Positions 28,501 to 38,562 of a DNA stretch of 64,000 nucleotides are shown here, piece after piece. The notes below the pieces were generated by a model. The model had not been told where the DNA came from. It worked only from the letters and a program-made list of their open reading frames with translations, and ran no database searches. Within the stretch, counting starts at the first letter, position 1, and each line of letters opens with the position of its first letter. A program made the translations under genes and the position numbers. This stretch comes from Symsagittifera roscoffensis (Eukaryota > Xenacoelomorpha > Acoela > Convolutidae). The stretch is from contig NC_087063.1 of assembly GCF_963678635.1 (NCBI RefSeq), positions 60,086,759 through 60,150,758 of the forward strand, written 5' to 3'.

Positions 28501-30151
28501 GGGCTTATGTTTTTCAATCACGGTTGTGCTCGAGCAGGTAGGATTATTTCTCACCGTATCCACCTTCTCCAGCACAGACTCCAAATCAAAGTAAACCGCG
28601 AATGGGCTATAGCTTCGAGCACCGATGTTTTTGAAGCCTACGCTGCTCTTGTCAACATTTGGCATGGTAACGATTGCTGGTTCGTTCCCCATGCAGATTA
28701 ACTGGTGGCGCTCAAGTCGTTCCTCAGATGAACACCGGTGGAAGCAATTTCGGCACAGCATGTTTCTCGATCTCAGTTTTCTTTTTTGCATTTTGCTCAC
28801 TAGCTTGTTCAGGTCTTTTATCACGACGTAGTGATGCGTGCCCATATCGTTTAGAAGCAGCAAATCCACAACAAAATTAGTCTGATATTTTGACACTCTC
28901 AGGGGTAGAAGTCTTTTCATTGTACCTAGAGAAAAATTTTGAATGATATTTTTATACTAATTTTTAATGTCATCATAATAATAATTCTTCAACGAATGTG
29001 CAGCCAACCATTTGTTCTGATGTGCTTAGATACAGCTTCACACCAATAAAAAAAAAGATTTGATTAAAACTTCAACTAACCTGAAGACATTCACTTGCAC
29101 TTCATTCAAAATTTCGAAGCGTGCAATAGCCGGTAGTCCCATTGGGTACACAAAATCACCAGTTGGCTCGTGCGCTCTTGAGTTTCTGCGATAATCATAG
29201 AAGCTCGCTTTCTCCTCCTCTCTACTCTGCATCGTACGAAGAGTGAGCGGGATATTGTTCTGCCGATGATACTCAGCAACGAAGCAGTACTCAAAGCATC
29301 GATCGTCTTCATAATTGCGAATATTCAACAAGAAGCGTTTGAGTTTCAGTAGATCGGCTGGTAGTGGCAAGTAGGATGAACCCCTGATCGGTGCAGACTT
29401 CACCATTTTTAGGACAATCTTATCAATCCTGCGGATTCTCCAGCCAACCATGAGACGCATATTGATGGACAGTAGACAATATTTGGTCTACGCAATCATA
29501 GAATTGGTCCTGGGTCCATCCTTGAACGTCTACAGCAAGCATTTTGCAATTGGCGAAGATGGTTATTACTTCTTCTATGCCATCTGCCTTCTCTTTTTCA
29601 AGAGTTACTTCTGCCGACAATTGAGCTTTCTGAGGCTCATACATAGTATTTTGAAGTATCAGCTCTTCGATTTCGTCTCTCTTGGTCACGAGTAGCGCTA
29701 GTAGGTCCACTTCCGTTTCCATCGGCACTATATCGTATGTCCTGACTGATCCATCAAAAGCTGTCTCAGGCTGTATAGAAGTGAGGATTTCTCGGCTCAT
29801 ATCCCATGCTGGCAGACCGTGTTCGTTTAGCATATGCGCAGCATATGCGCGATCATTTTGGAACACATTCATGTCGTAGAGACAAATTCTTCTTTCTTCC
29901 GTTTCATCGATTGTTTTGTGACGCTCCACGACATGTTCCCAAATGACGCGAAGTGACTTATCCTCTAGTTCACAGTGACCACATATGTAGTCGGTTTTCA
30001 CAGGATCAATCTTGTGAACAGCCATTAGATGTTTTTTGAGGCTTCGCCGGTCACTCAGTTTTTTTTGGCAGAGATTACAGGGTACGACTTTTGTAGACAT
30101 TGCGAGGTGGTTGTTTTTGAGAATTTTGATATTTCGGAGAGCTAGGTTCAA
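25550..30151 (-). pseudogene. polB: Polinton protein-primed DNA polymerase B, with introns and breaks
   Basis: Replicates the element by protein priming. N-terminus (30151 to about 29440) has C2H2-type fingers (CNLCQKKL...HLMAVH). Next comes the GSSYLPLP region, then exonuclease motifs FDLES (about 28590) and HNLQNYDLH (about 28160). The polymerase palm follows: motif A DANNLYGG (about 27360), motif B NSAFGKF (about 26850) and motif C YSDTDSF (about 26580). The C-terminal exon (25550-26178) has KSAKGIS, GHKRL and an acidic tail. Introns: 26179-26352 (GT-AG, frame kept) and probably 28926-29081. Breaks: frameshifts near 29440, 28912, 28428, 28325 and at a C8 run (27462-27469), and TAA at 27810-27812. 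Either a dead gene or a partly mis-assembled one. Confidence 0.93.
26179..26352 (-). other. intron in polymerase B
   Basis: 174 bp. Donor tcga|gtaagt and acceptor tttcag|acatgg on the minus strand. Splicing joins the conserved KLYSI region to the KSAKGIS region in frame (phase 1). Polinton polymerases in animals are sometimes intron-bearing, which agrees. Confidence 0.8.
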
Positions 30152-31469
30152 ATAAAGCAGATACTGGTTTACAAGTCAAAAGAGATCAAGTGATTTTCCG
30201 TTTGTTTTACGACTGCTATTAAATCTGTTTAGATTTTCAAACTTTTTTTTATCATTTGCTTAATTGCCAAACAAGGAGTGATTTCCTAAGGTGGAGCTTA
30301 GATTAATAAAATCGAGAGGGTGCGCCCAAAATACTCTCAGATACATCAAAGGAAACAACTTCGGCTCATTAGATAAACCTATAAAATAGTCTCATAAATC
30401 AACCAAATTTTCTGAATTAACCACAAAGTTCCTAAACAACTTGTGTAGCTTCAAACAATTCATCGGCACTCAATTCAAAAAGACCTCACCCGAGTAGACC
30501 TAAGCCAGCAGAGTGAAATGAAAGCCTTACACCGAATGTAGTTAATCATCAATTGAGCTGTCAAAGAAGTGATAAAGCTTCATATCATGATTTTTTAAAA
30601 ATTAAATAATGGGAATTTTTCATGTCAAACTTCTGAAAATCGAAAAAATCAAACAGGTCAATTTATTCTTTTTTGATTTTTTCTTGTTTTTATTAAATTC
30701 ATTCTGCGTATATGTTCACTGATTCAGGTATCTGTTGGGTCCTTTGCAGTGTTTCAGCTTTTACTTTTAGATGGTTTCCACTGCAGGGTTGTGAGGAGCA
30801 TTGGCTCAGTGGATATGCAGTCCGTTCAAAAACCACCGAATATCTTTTGAAACGTGGCCGCCTAGACTCGAAAACGGCGGCAACGCCTTGTTTTCGACCC
30901 CGCTGAGTCTAAAAAAATTGGTTTCATCCATTTCTGAGCACGGCTTCATAGTGAACGACACTTAGCCAACGATGAATTTTAATGAATTTCGATTTTCTCA
31001 AAAATAACATTTCAAAAAGCGTTGTATCAAGGAACTGGGGGTTTCATCAGCCGTAATACCCTTATAGCAACATTATGAGATAAAGTTGCAGTTCACGAAA
31101 TCAATTTTTGGCAATTTTTGGACAAAAAACAAAAACGAAATTTTGCATACTTTTTCTGGTTTGGGTTTTGAACAGAAATAACTTGTTAGGTGCTGCATAT
31201 ACAGGCAAACTTTCATTAGCTAAGTTGATCACCTACTACTGGTCGAAACCAGAGGATAATTTTTGATTAAAATATGTTTTTTTTTGTTTAGTTTTATTCT
31301 TTCAAAGATTTCTGAAAAAAAAAGTTAGAGAGCAAACATTAAATTAGAAAATCAAAAACAAAGCGTAAACAAAGATTCATCCACAATAATAAAAAAAACT
31401 TATCAAACTAAATAATAAACCCCCAAACTGGTGCACTCTCGGTGGAAACAAATTTTTTTTTTTGAGTTT
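30152..31469. other. non-coding stretch with a tRNA-like/SINE candidate
   Basis: No Polinton gene is seen. At 30803-30813 the plus strand has an A-box-like TGGCTCAGTGG, and at about 30889-30899 a weak B box (GTTTTCGACCC), with a strong hairpin at 30868-30896 between them. The AT-rich tail from 30960 to 31260 has the look of dispersed repeat DNA. Together this suggests a SINE-like insertion inside the Polinton. Confidence 0.35.
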
Positions 31470-32141
31470 TCAGAGATCTCTAAATTGCAGTTTGCGTTTT
31501 TTCGGCGCATAGCAAGCATTGATAGGCGGCGTCTCAGCTACTAAGTTTGGTGCAGTGGGACTTTGACTGCCGGAAGAAGAAGAAGCAGAAAAAGTTTGCT
31601 GCTGCTGATGTTGAGTGATTGAAAAAATATCCGGTTTTATTGGGGTTTTGGGCGTCTTCTGGTCCTCATCTTTTTTCTCTGTTGAATCTGGTGATTCAAT
31701 CGACTCAATGTTCCAGTAGTTTTCTCGCTCTGCTAAATCTCTAATGGATCCTTCCTGATTTTCGTAAAAGGGGATCGATTGGCAATCGTAGTTAAACAGT
31801 ATTTTTCTCGGTGAACGATCAAGGCAAGTAGGGTCTTGAATATCTGTGCGCTTCAGCGCAGGATACGATTCAGTCACACAACAACTCTCGTAGACCTGTT
31901 TTCTGCTTTGTATGAGGATACCAATTTGATCTAGCAAATAATGGGGTAACATCATATGGTTTTTAGTGACCCATTCATCGAATTCTCTGCTTCCTGGATC
32001 AAGATCGTTCAAAGGACTTGCGTTTCGATGACGCATTTTCCGTTCCTGTTGAACCACTACGATAGAATCTCTGGTATAAGTTTGGTACAATATAGCTCTT
32101 TCAAGTGAATTAATTGAAATAATTTGCAGTGGACTTGCCAT
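31470..32141 (-). CDS. uncharacterised Polinton ORF (223 codons)
   Basis: Begins MASPLQIISINSLERAIL. The first 110 residues look folded, with several Cys (ESCCVTES). The second half is Ser/Gln/Pro-rich with a QHQQQQ run, and the C-terminus is basic (PKKRKLQFRDL, a likely nuclear signal). No recognised domain. It starts divergently from the plus-strand gene at 32662, with about 520 bp of shared upstream sequence that may be a bidirectional promoter. Specific to this Polinton as far as I can tell. Confidence 0.6.
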   Translation of the reverse strand: MASPLQIISINSLERAILYQTYTRDSIVVVQQERKMRHRNASPLNDLDPGSREFDEWVTKNHMMLPHYLLDQIGILIQSRKQVYESCCVTESYPALKRTDIQDPTCLDRSPRKILFNYDCQSIPFYENQEGSIRDLAERENYWNIESIESPDSTEKKDEDQKTPKTPIKPDIFSITQHQQQQTFSASSSSGSQSPTAPNLVAETPPINACYAPKKRKLQFRDL

Positions 32142-32661
32142 CGTTGAAAATTTTGTTTTGGTTGATTTTGAGAGATTGAATGAAAATAGTGAGTAGATTT
32201 AGTTTGACGTACCACTTTTAGTTTTTTATTGCTGGTGGTCTAGTTTTAGCCAATTACCATAGATCGGGTTTTGTAAAATTTTAATATGTTTTCAGGGCTT
32301 TTGCAATTAAAGTAGAAATGTGAACGCTTTGAAAATCTATACTTCAAAGAAACAGCATGGCGCCTTTTTATGATACCCTAAGCACAAATGACAGAAGTTT
32401 TACACTTCAACGAGATAACAGGCATGCCGCCAGGGTAAAACCGTTGAGATTTATGAGCTAAAACGGGAATTTGCCAGACAGATTTGACATGTATAACTTA
32501 AACTCATAAATTTCCAACTGCAAACTAATTAAAAGTCCCCAATGAAGCTTAAGGAATACCGTAAAAGAAATCGCCCGAGTTAAGCTATTCACCGGCTGGG
32601 TAAATCATTCTTAAATTGTCTCTTGACTGATACGGTTGAATAAAATTACCGCTACCCAACT
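32142..32661. other. divergent intergenic region of the Polinton
   Basis: 520 bp between a leftward and a rightward gene. AT-rich; likely to hold promoters for both. I see no defined operator. Confidence 0.4.
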
Positions 32662-33067
32662 ATGTACACGCTTGAAAGTGATACTAACTTTTTTGATGAC
32701 TTTCGTGATATTTCTTCAGGAGAAAAACGTATAGTCAGAGTTGGAACAAAAACATTTGAAATAACAGGTACCTATATTACACTAAAATTGTATAAGAAAA
32801 CTGACGAAGAAGTGTTCAAAATGTATCAAGCAGTTACTTTGACGACGAAAGAATTTGATAGCTTAGCAGATAATTATTCAAAAGTAAAAAAAAATGATCA
32901 AAGCACCAACTGGTGAAAAGATTTCAACTTCCACAACAGGAAACGATAAACCTCAAAAACGACGATATAAATCAAAACGATCGGTTTACTCCGAAAAAGA
33001 CTGTAATAGTGAAAACGGAGAGGATGATGAAGAAGATTATTCCAACAAAAAAAGTCGAGTGGCTTGA
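32662..33067 (+). pseudogene. small plus-strand Polinton gene, frameshifted in an A9 run
   Basis: First part (32662-32916) encodes MYTLESDTNFFDDFRD..., with a beta-rich stretch (RIVRVGTKTFEITGTYITL) followed by AVTLTTKEFDSLADNY. This order recalls PC4-like single-strand DNA-binding folds, but only weakly. At 32886-32894 there is an A9 run; a one-base shift opens a second frame (32894-33067) encoding a basic then acidic tail (PQKRRYKSKR, GEDDEEDYS). The tail fits an otherwise complete small nucleic-acid-binding protein, so the shift is a slip, mutation or assembly error. A broken relative lies at 48846-49226. The stop is directly followed by GTAAGT. Confidence 0.55.
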
Positions 33068-33109
33068 GTAAGTGGAAAAAAAACCCAGTTTCATTTATTA
33101 ATTATCAGA

Positions 33110-33739
33110 ATGGTTGAAGCAATGTATGAACAATCGCCGGAATACTTTAAACAATTTCGGAAAAACTTTAAATTTTTTTTTCTGAACAATGAACCCGACG
33201 TCTCTGACCTTCCTTCTAATACGAACTTTGCATTTGCAGTCCATTCAAATCAGAACGAATTTTGTTCCCAATCTCCTGCCAATGGTCAGCCACATTACCA
33301 CGTTCTTATCGAAGTTACAAATGAATGCACTGAAGCAGTTAACAAGATGACCTTAAAATCTTTTATTGTGCCTTGCCTCCTTTCATCCTTTAAATGTTTG
33401 ATTATGCGGTGCAGCAAATATCATCTATCAGGACCACTGATGGAAAAAATGAAATTGGCTGTTAACTACAATTCGACTAACAACCTTGACACCGCCGGAG
33501 TTTCTTTGCGAAAACGATTGCCACAGATTTGCTTTGCATCACAGACTCGATCCATTCAAACTCAAACTGATCTAATTACTAATGTAACCATTGAACGTTT
33601 TATTCGAATTTTGAATGGGGATAATGCTGCCGAATTTTCAAAAATCATTGATATTATTTTGAGTGGGTATGGTCGATTAGAGATTGATTCAAATACTTTG
33701 TTTGTTAAATTTATAATGGAGAAGAAATACAATTTTTGA
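33110..33739 (+). CDS. uncharacterised Polinton protein with an HYH motif (209 codons)
   Basis: Intact plus-strand gene, convergent with the protease. Around residues 43-75 it has FAVHSNQNEF then GQPHYHVLIEV. A His-hydrophobic/aromatic-His strand after a GQPH turn is the pattern of HUH replication-initiator nucleases of parvoviruses and related elements. A Tyr and Lys that could serve as the nucleophile region follow (RCSKYHLSG at about residue 105), but spacing is not diagnostic. The remainder is helical with no helicase motifs. The start ATG is preceded by an acceptor-like attatcag. Not recognised as a standard Polinton core gene. A Rep-like role is inference. Confidence 0.6.
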   Translation: MVEAMYEQSPEYFKQFRKNFKFFFLNNEPDVSDLPSNTNFAFAVHSNQNEFCSQSPANGQPHYHVLIEVTNECTEAVNKMTLKSFIVPCLLSSFKCLIMRCSKYHLSGPLMEKMKLAVNYNSTNNLDTAGVSLRKRLPQICFASQTRSIQTQTDLITNVTIERFIRILNGDNAAEFSKIIDIILSGYGRLEIDSNTLFVKFIMEKKYNF

Positions 33740-33854
33740 AAAAAAAAATATTTCTGAGATAATTCCAGCGGTATGTGTTCTAGCAACCATAAAACATGTT
33801 TTTTTTTTAAAAATCAATTATAAATCATTAAAGAAATGCAACAGTATCACAAAG

Positions 33855-34292
33855 TTATAACATCATATGTTTAGCAAAACGCATCATGTCATGATCGTTA
33901 ACCTTGAAACCTATAGGAAATTTAGAAGAAATTATAACATGAGCAACATAAATACAATAAAGTCCACACAAGACCGAGTTAGCTGATTGGATTGGCTTAT
34001 TCATCAGTATTTGGTTTCCCTCATGGATAGAACGTCTCATATTTTTGTATACATGTGGATAGTTGTGTAGGCTTCGTCCAAGAGGATCTGCAAAAAAGAT
34101 TTGACCACCAGCTTGAGCAAACAGTAACCAATGAGTTCCTGGCTGGTCTGAGTTTGATGCGTTGACTATCATGAAAGTATTGTCGCGTTTCAATATTGTA
34201 TTAAATGCTAAGTTAGCGGGAAAAATGCCACGAAATCGATGTTTCAAATGTTTGCATCGGTTAATAAGCTCAATAATCTGCAAATTGTCCAT
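33855..34292 (-). CDS. adenovirus-type cysteine protease (adenain-like)
   Basis: 145 residues, uninterrupted. Cleaves capsid precursors during maturation in Polintons and adenoviruses. The catalytic His is in GTHWLLFA (about residue 54), the acidic residue in FFADPLGR (about 70) and the catalytic Cys in SVLCGLYCIYVAH (about 109). These are the expected order and spacing of the C5/C48-like fold. It starts 12 bases after the major capsid stop, in the same direction, and converges on the plus-strand 33110-33739 gene. Shorter than adenovirus proteases but within the range for Polintons. Confidence 0.88.
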   Translation of the reverse strand: MDNLQIIELINRCKHLKHRFRGIFPANLAFNTILKRDNTFMIVNASNSDQPGTHWLLFAQAGGQIFFADPLGRSLHNYPHVYKNMRRSIHEGNQILMNKPIQSANSVLCGLYCIYVAHVIISSKFPIGFKVNDHDMMRFAKHMML

Positions 34293-34304
34293 TTTTTCCC
34301 CGAT

Positions 34305-35602
34305 TCAATTCATTAGAGTGTTTTTAGCTATTTTTCTATCGGAACGCACGTAAACTGTTGATGCACGCTCTCCCATGAAAAGTAACTCTACATTTTCCCC
34401 CAGCGGAGCATCAAACTTCAGTTCTACTGAAATGGTGCAATTGGTCAATTCAGGATGAATAAAGTAGATGTGAGATCAAATGCCATAATATAATGATTGT
34501 GATAATTAGCCAAACTGATTCCATGACTATTGTTAAAAACAAAGTCTAGAGCTTCCAATGTGTTATAGTATATTCTTTTGTTATCAGTCGTTGACACAGG
34601 AGTTCCTGCAATGGGTAGGCCGTTTCGGTAAACATTGATTTCATTCAGCTGAAACTTTTGATAATGAAACGGGTTTGTTCGGTTAGTACCCAGGTATGCT
34701 GTATTCGAGCTCATTGCCAAAATCATTCGACGGACTGGCTCTTTGGCAAAAACGTCTTCTTGTCGCCAACTTTACACACCAGTTGTGGCCAAAAAGGTTC
34801 TTGGTAAAACTTCAATATAATTGTATGTTGCAGGTGTTTTCAACAGAGTTTTTTCTATCGATGATAGTACAAAATCTGTTACTGTCATTTTGCGCACATA
34901 TAGGTTAGCCTCAGTGATTTGGACTTGGTAATGTTTAGTAGCGTGCTCAGACATAATAACAAAGTCATTAGGAGATCGTCTCAGAGAAAGTCTTATTGTA
35001 ACACCGCTGATAAGATGTTTGTCGCATGATAAAAAATCACAGGCAATTTTACCAAATAATCGGAATTCGCTTGATGCTGCTACGATTCGCTTACGTTCAG
35101 CGACATCTTCAGCTCGCCCATTAGCACCATCAATACCTGATGGATTATCTTCATAATAATAGCCTTGACAAGCAAGCCACGTTTTCTTTGCATCAACACC
35201 GTGAGAAAATTCTGTCTCAATGAAACTCTTATGGGTAAAATTGGCATTAGTTGTTGAAATTTTTTCTCCATTCAGGGACATGGTGCATTCAGAAAATAAA
35301 GATGAAAGTGGATTATTAACCAAATATGGTGCGTCTCGTTGCCCTGCCTCTGTGGCGTGAGTTCGCAGTACATTACCATTATTTTGAACAATGCGTGCAA
35401 CAATCTCCAAGCGAGTTCGTTGAAGATCAATAAAGTTGTTTCTATCTCCTAAAACTTCAAATTCGAGCATGGGACCATCAGGTGAATAAGATGGACCAAT
35501 TTTTTGAGTGAATGCGTTTTCAAATGTAACGAGTAGAGGAGGTTTTTCAAATAAATCTAATGAGCTGTGAGTTGCTTCAGTTGGTAATAAATTAGAAATC
35601 AT
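34305..35602 (-). pseudogene. Polinton major capsid protein (double jelly-roll), broken
   Basis: Forms the hexon-like trimeric shell unit. The N-terminus has ATHSSLDLFEKPP and a DRNNFIDLQRTRLEI strand; the middle has LSSLFSECTMSLNGE, CQGYYYEDNPSG and NYIEVLPRTFL. After a TAA at 34772-34774 the same frame continues with RRMILAMSSNTAY, NPFHYQKFQL and HYIMAFDLTS. A frameshift near 34450 is then needed to reach the C-terminal GERAST part, which ends with TGA at 34305-34307. Total about 430 codons, normal for Polinton capsids. The start overlaps the end of the preceding gene by 11 bases. One nonsense change and one shift make this copy non-functional as read. Confidence 0.9.
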
Positions 35603-35908
35603 TTCGTACTTTGGTGAAAAAATTGGAGCGACTTCTCAGTGGAGTTCGTTTCTTAGGAATGAGAGTTTTTCTTTTTCTTGTTGTTGTTGATGTTGTTGTT
35701 GTCTTCCTCCGTTTTCTGCTCATACGCGACTTGCTGCGTCCAGCTCCAACTTGTTTTTTGATTGTGTTTTTTACTGTGTTTTTACAGGCTTGTCTCGGCG
35801 TTTTCTTCCTGGTTGCTATATCTATTAATTCGGGTGCTGCTTGAACAAGTAATTCTTTTCCAATACGTTTTGCTGCTGGTACTATAAATTTTCGAGCTAA
35901 CGGAAGTG
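35592..35908 (-). CDS. C-terminal part of a basic capsid-associated protein (pVI-like), cut by the assembly gap
   Basis: What remains encodes LPLARKFIVPAAKRIGKELL, then PELIDIATRKKTPRQACKNTVKN and a very basic Arg/Lys/Thr tail (SRMSRKRRKT, RSRSNFF). Helical repeats followed by a polybasic tail resemble the adenovirus pVI/pX-like proteins described in Polintons. It overlaps the major capsid start. The gap 35909-36108 removes its beginning. It is probably a different gene from the 36109-36911 frame, although the Ns let both be read as one. Confidence 0.6.
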
Positions 35909-36108
35909 NNNNNNNNNNNNNNNNNNNNNNNNNNNNNNNNNNNNNNNNNNNNNNNNNNNNNNNNNNNNNNNNNNNNNNNNNNNNNNNNNNNNNNNNNNNN
36001 NNNNNNNNNNNNNNNNNNNNNNNNNNNNNNNNNNNNNNNNNNNNNNNNNNNNNNNNNNNNNNNNNNNNNNNNNNNNNNNNNNNNNNNNNNNNNNNNNNNN
36101 NNNNNNNN
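35909..36108. other. assembly gap (200 N)
   Basis: A run of exactly 200 N, a conventional placeholder, so the true length is unknown. It falls between the minor capsid gene and the pVI-like gene. Confidence 0.98.
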
Positions 36109-36911
36109 GTTTCTGTTCGTAGGTTTACCGCAATGCTCTGGATGTTATTCACGAGGAGTTTTTTATAATCTAAGTTGCTAAAAACTTTGCGATGATTTGG
36201 TTCAATGCTGCAAGCGTAACCGTTTTTCACACGTCGATTAGTATCAATGACTCTAAGCAATGGTGCTTTAGTGTCACCCACAATCTGATAACGAATTATG
36301 TCCAAGTAGATAAACATCATTTGGGTTCCAGCAGAGATATCAACAGGGTAGTCGGAGATGAGGTTTTGTGACGTGAGAGTGCTATGGATATGACTGGATT
36401 CTTTGTAGCCGATATGGTAACCAGTTCCATCTCTTAAGCCTTTGAAACCTAAGATACTAGGAATTTGTGGACTTTCAAAGGTAATGCCTTCCCAATAATG
36501 CATCCACAATGAAAGATGTTTGGTAATGGGGTCGATGCTATAACTGATATTATCAAGATCAATCTTCCGATTGATTTCGTTGAATATTTTCTCGATTTCG
36601 TCATAAACACCCTTTGTTATTTCACATTTTTCTCCATCATATGGTCTGGATATTTTTTCTTTGGCCACTTTAAGGCTTGCTTTAACTTTGTCTTTTTTGT
36701 AGTACACTAGTTTGGTATCCGTAACATTGTTAATATGAGTGGGAAACGTTATTTCTGTCAATGCAACTCTCCATTCACCTTGTAGATCGATATTTTCGCT
36801 TAGCAGATTTTTAAAGCTCGCTAGCGAGTTGTCATTGAAAATATTCATTGAGGCTGATGACACCAGTGTAATGGTAAATGAATTTTTTTCGCTTATGAAG
36901 TTGTCAGACAT
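36109..36911 (-). CDS. Polinton minor capsid protein (penton-like), N-terminal part
   Basis: Single jelly-roll vertex protein. The N-terminus reads SFTITLVSSASMNIFNDN, then FKNLLSENIDLQGEWRVAL and EITFPTHINN, the pattern that opens Polinton minor capsids. Later parts include SIDPITKHLSLWMHYWEG and QIPSILGFKG. The gene runs into the assembly gap at residue 268 or so, so its end is missing. The start codon overlaps the integrase stop (ATGTCTGA, 36911-36904), consistent with a tightly packed set of co-directional genes. Confidence 0.85.
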
Positions 36912-38211
36912 TGTTTAGTTTGATCCTTCCTTCCTTTTCCAAGACCCTGATTAGTTCAGGCTCATAAAATTTACCCTCTATTGGTTCCTTATCAGCGTCG
37001 ATGAGGTTATAAGTTGGTGGGTTTCTTGTTGGGATGTCAAAGATTTCAAAAACTTCGTCAGTGAATGATTGTTTGTATCCTTTTCGAAACGGAAGGTCAA
37101 TTTTTGCTATTCTAACAAAATCACCAACGTAGAGCTTTGGTCGGCGTACTAGTTTCTGCGATTGTTCCACTCTTAATGAAATGAGACGTGGAACGTCCTT
37201 TTTGGTAACTTCATTCGGGGCGATTTTGGTAACGCGGTTTGTTCTCGAGTTAATTGTGTTGACAAAATCTTGAAGCTTATCGATGTATGAGTAGGTCCAT
37301 TTGTCCTCCAAATACTTATAAATCAAACCCTTTAGTGATCGAATGTTCCTCTCCGCGAAAGCGGATTTTTTTTCACTCTCTGTTGTATAAGTTTCGATGT
37401 CCTTTTCCTCACATAAAGTTTTGAATGACCCCTTGAACTCTGTGCCTTTATCTACCCAAACTTTTTTCGGCTGTTTTGTTTTTATCATTTGTTTGAATGC
37501 TTCCGCAGTTGAGGTGGCATAGTTTGATTTCAATGGTTGTACACGTAGAAAGCGGGACATGCAATCCACTGCAACCATAAGATATTTAATGTTTTTGTTG
37601 TAATCTGCAAGTTTATCAACATACGCCAGGTCAATTGACCATATTTCGTCTATGTCATAAACTATCACTTTGAGGCGTGGTGTTTTGCGACGAACTGTTC
37701 GATATTTTGTATATGCTGGCTCTGTATGTAAAAAACGTTTCACTTTACTTCGTGAAATTTTTGATTCCTCTTTTAAATTCTGTACACTGCCAAACAATGC
37801 TGGACCCTTACTTGTAAATTTAGTTTTCAATATTTTTTCTTCAGCTGGTGTAATCTTGCCATTTTTTGTTTGTTTTTGTCTTCTTCTTCTCTGTCGTTGC
37901 AGAATCTGAATCGTTATCGGACGTTTCGTACGACTCGGAGTATTCCTCTTCTGCTGCACCTTCTTCTTCTCGTTTGGTTTTTTGCGGTGACCGTTCTCTT
38001 TCACTGTCTGCAACAGTTTTTCTGGTTTTGCGTCTCTTACCGCTTTTTGAGGTGGCACTTCTTGAGGTCGTCGACGACGACGACAAAGGTTTCTTCTCGG
38101 GAGAAAGGAGGAGGAGGGCTGTAGATTTTGAAGGGGAATTTGTGGAACGTCTGCTTCTTTGCTTCTGTTGAGCTTGTTCCGTATTCGTTGACTGAACCGC
38201 GACTTTGGCAT
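36904..38211 (-). CDS. Polinton retroviral-type integrase
   Basis: Inserts the element into host DNA. The catalytic triad is visible: Asp194 (IWSIDLA), Asp254 (VWVDKGTEF) and Glu287 (SAFAERN), with 33 residues between the last two. The region before it (about residues 120-180) matches the usual N-terminal domain of Polinton integrases, including FGSVQNLKEE and YTKYRTVRRK. The C-terminus has a chromo/SH3-like strand set (VGDFVRIA, YNLIDADKEPIEGKFYEPEL). The first 115 residues overlap another open frame (37841-38722) and are low-complexity, so the true start may be internal, near residue 115, or the two frames may be one gene with a shift. Confidence 0.88.
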   Translation of the reverse strand: MPKSRFSQRIRNKLNRSKEADVPQIPLQNLQPSSSFLPRRNLCRRRRRPQEVPPQKAVRDAKPEKLLQTVKENGHRKKPNEKKKVQQKRNTPSRTKRPITIQILQRQRRRRQKQTKNGKITPAEEKILKTKFTSKGPALFGSVQNLKEESKISRSKVKRFLHTEPAYTKYRTVRRKTPRLKVIVYDIDEIWSIDLAYVDKLADYNKNIKYLMVAVDCMSRFLRVQPLKSNYATSTAEAFKQMIKTKQPKKVWVDKGTEFKGSFKTLCEEKDIETYTTESEKKSAFAERNIRSLKGLIYKYLEDKWTYSYIDKLQDFVNTINSRTNRVTKIAPNEVTKKDVPRLISLRVEQSQKLVRRPKLYVGDFVRIAKIDLPFRKGYKQSFTDEVFEIFDIPTRNPPTYNLIDADKEPIEGKFYEPELIRVLEKEGRIKLNNV

Positions 38212-38530
38212 ACTTGTTCATAACCAACCGTTCATCAAGTTTGAGTGACCTCAAAATCAGTATAAAAGCAGGGTTGTAAAGTTTTTTAGTTTGTTGTTGT
38301 ATATCATACAGAAAAACTGATGCTTTAAGACCTGTTGGCACTTTATCAACGTAAATTTCTTCATTATCTTTATTTATTTTGACTCGTTCTGACTTTTTAA
38401 TAACTTCAAGAACTTTTTTTGCCCGCTTAAATTTGTGTTCATCCATGAGCTGTAATTGTAACAGGATACGTTCTGTGGATAATGCCTCACTAAGCTCAAC
38501 ACTTTTTTCCATCTCGTTACCTTCATCATC

Positions 38531-38562
<32 letters not shown>

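Noticed and set aside
33068-33108. 41-bp intron joining the 32662 gene to the 33110 gene
   Set aside because: GTAAGT and an acceptor-like attatcag are present, but the upstream frame already ends in TGA immediately before the donor and the length would be very short; not supported.
37866-38171. Plus-strand frames opposite integrase N-terminus
   Set aside because: Reverse of Ser/Arg/Glu-rich low-complexity coding sequence.
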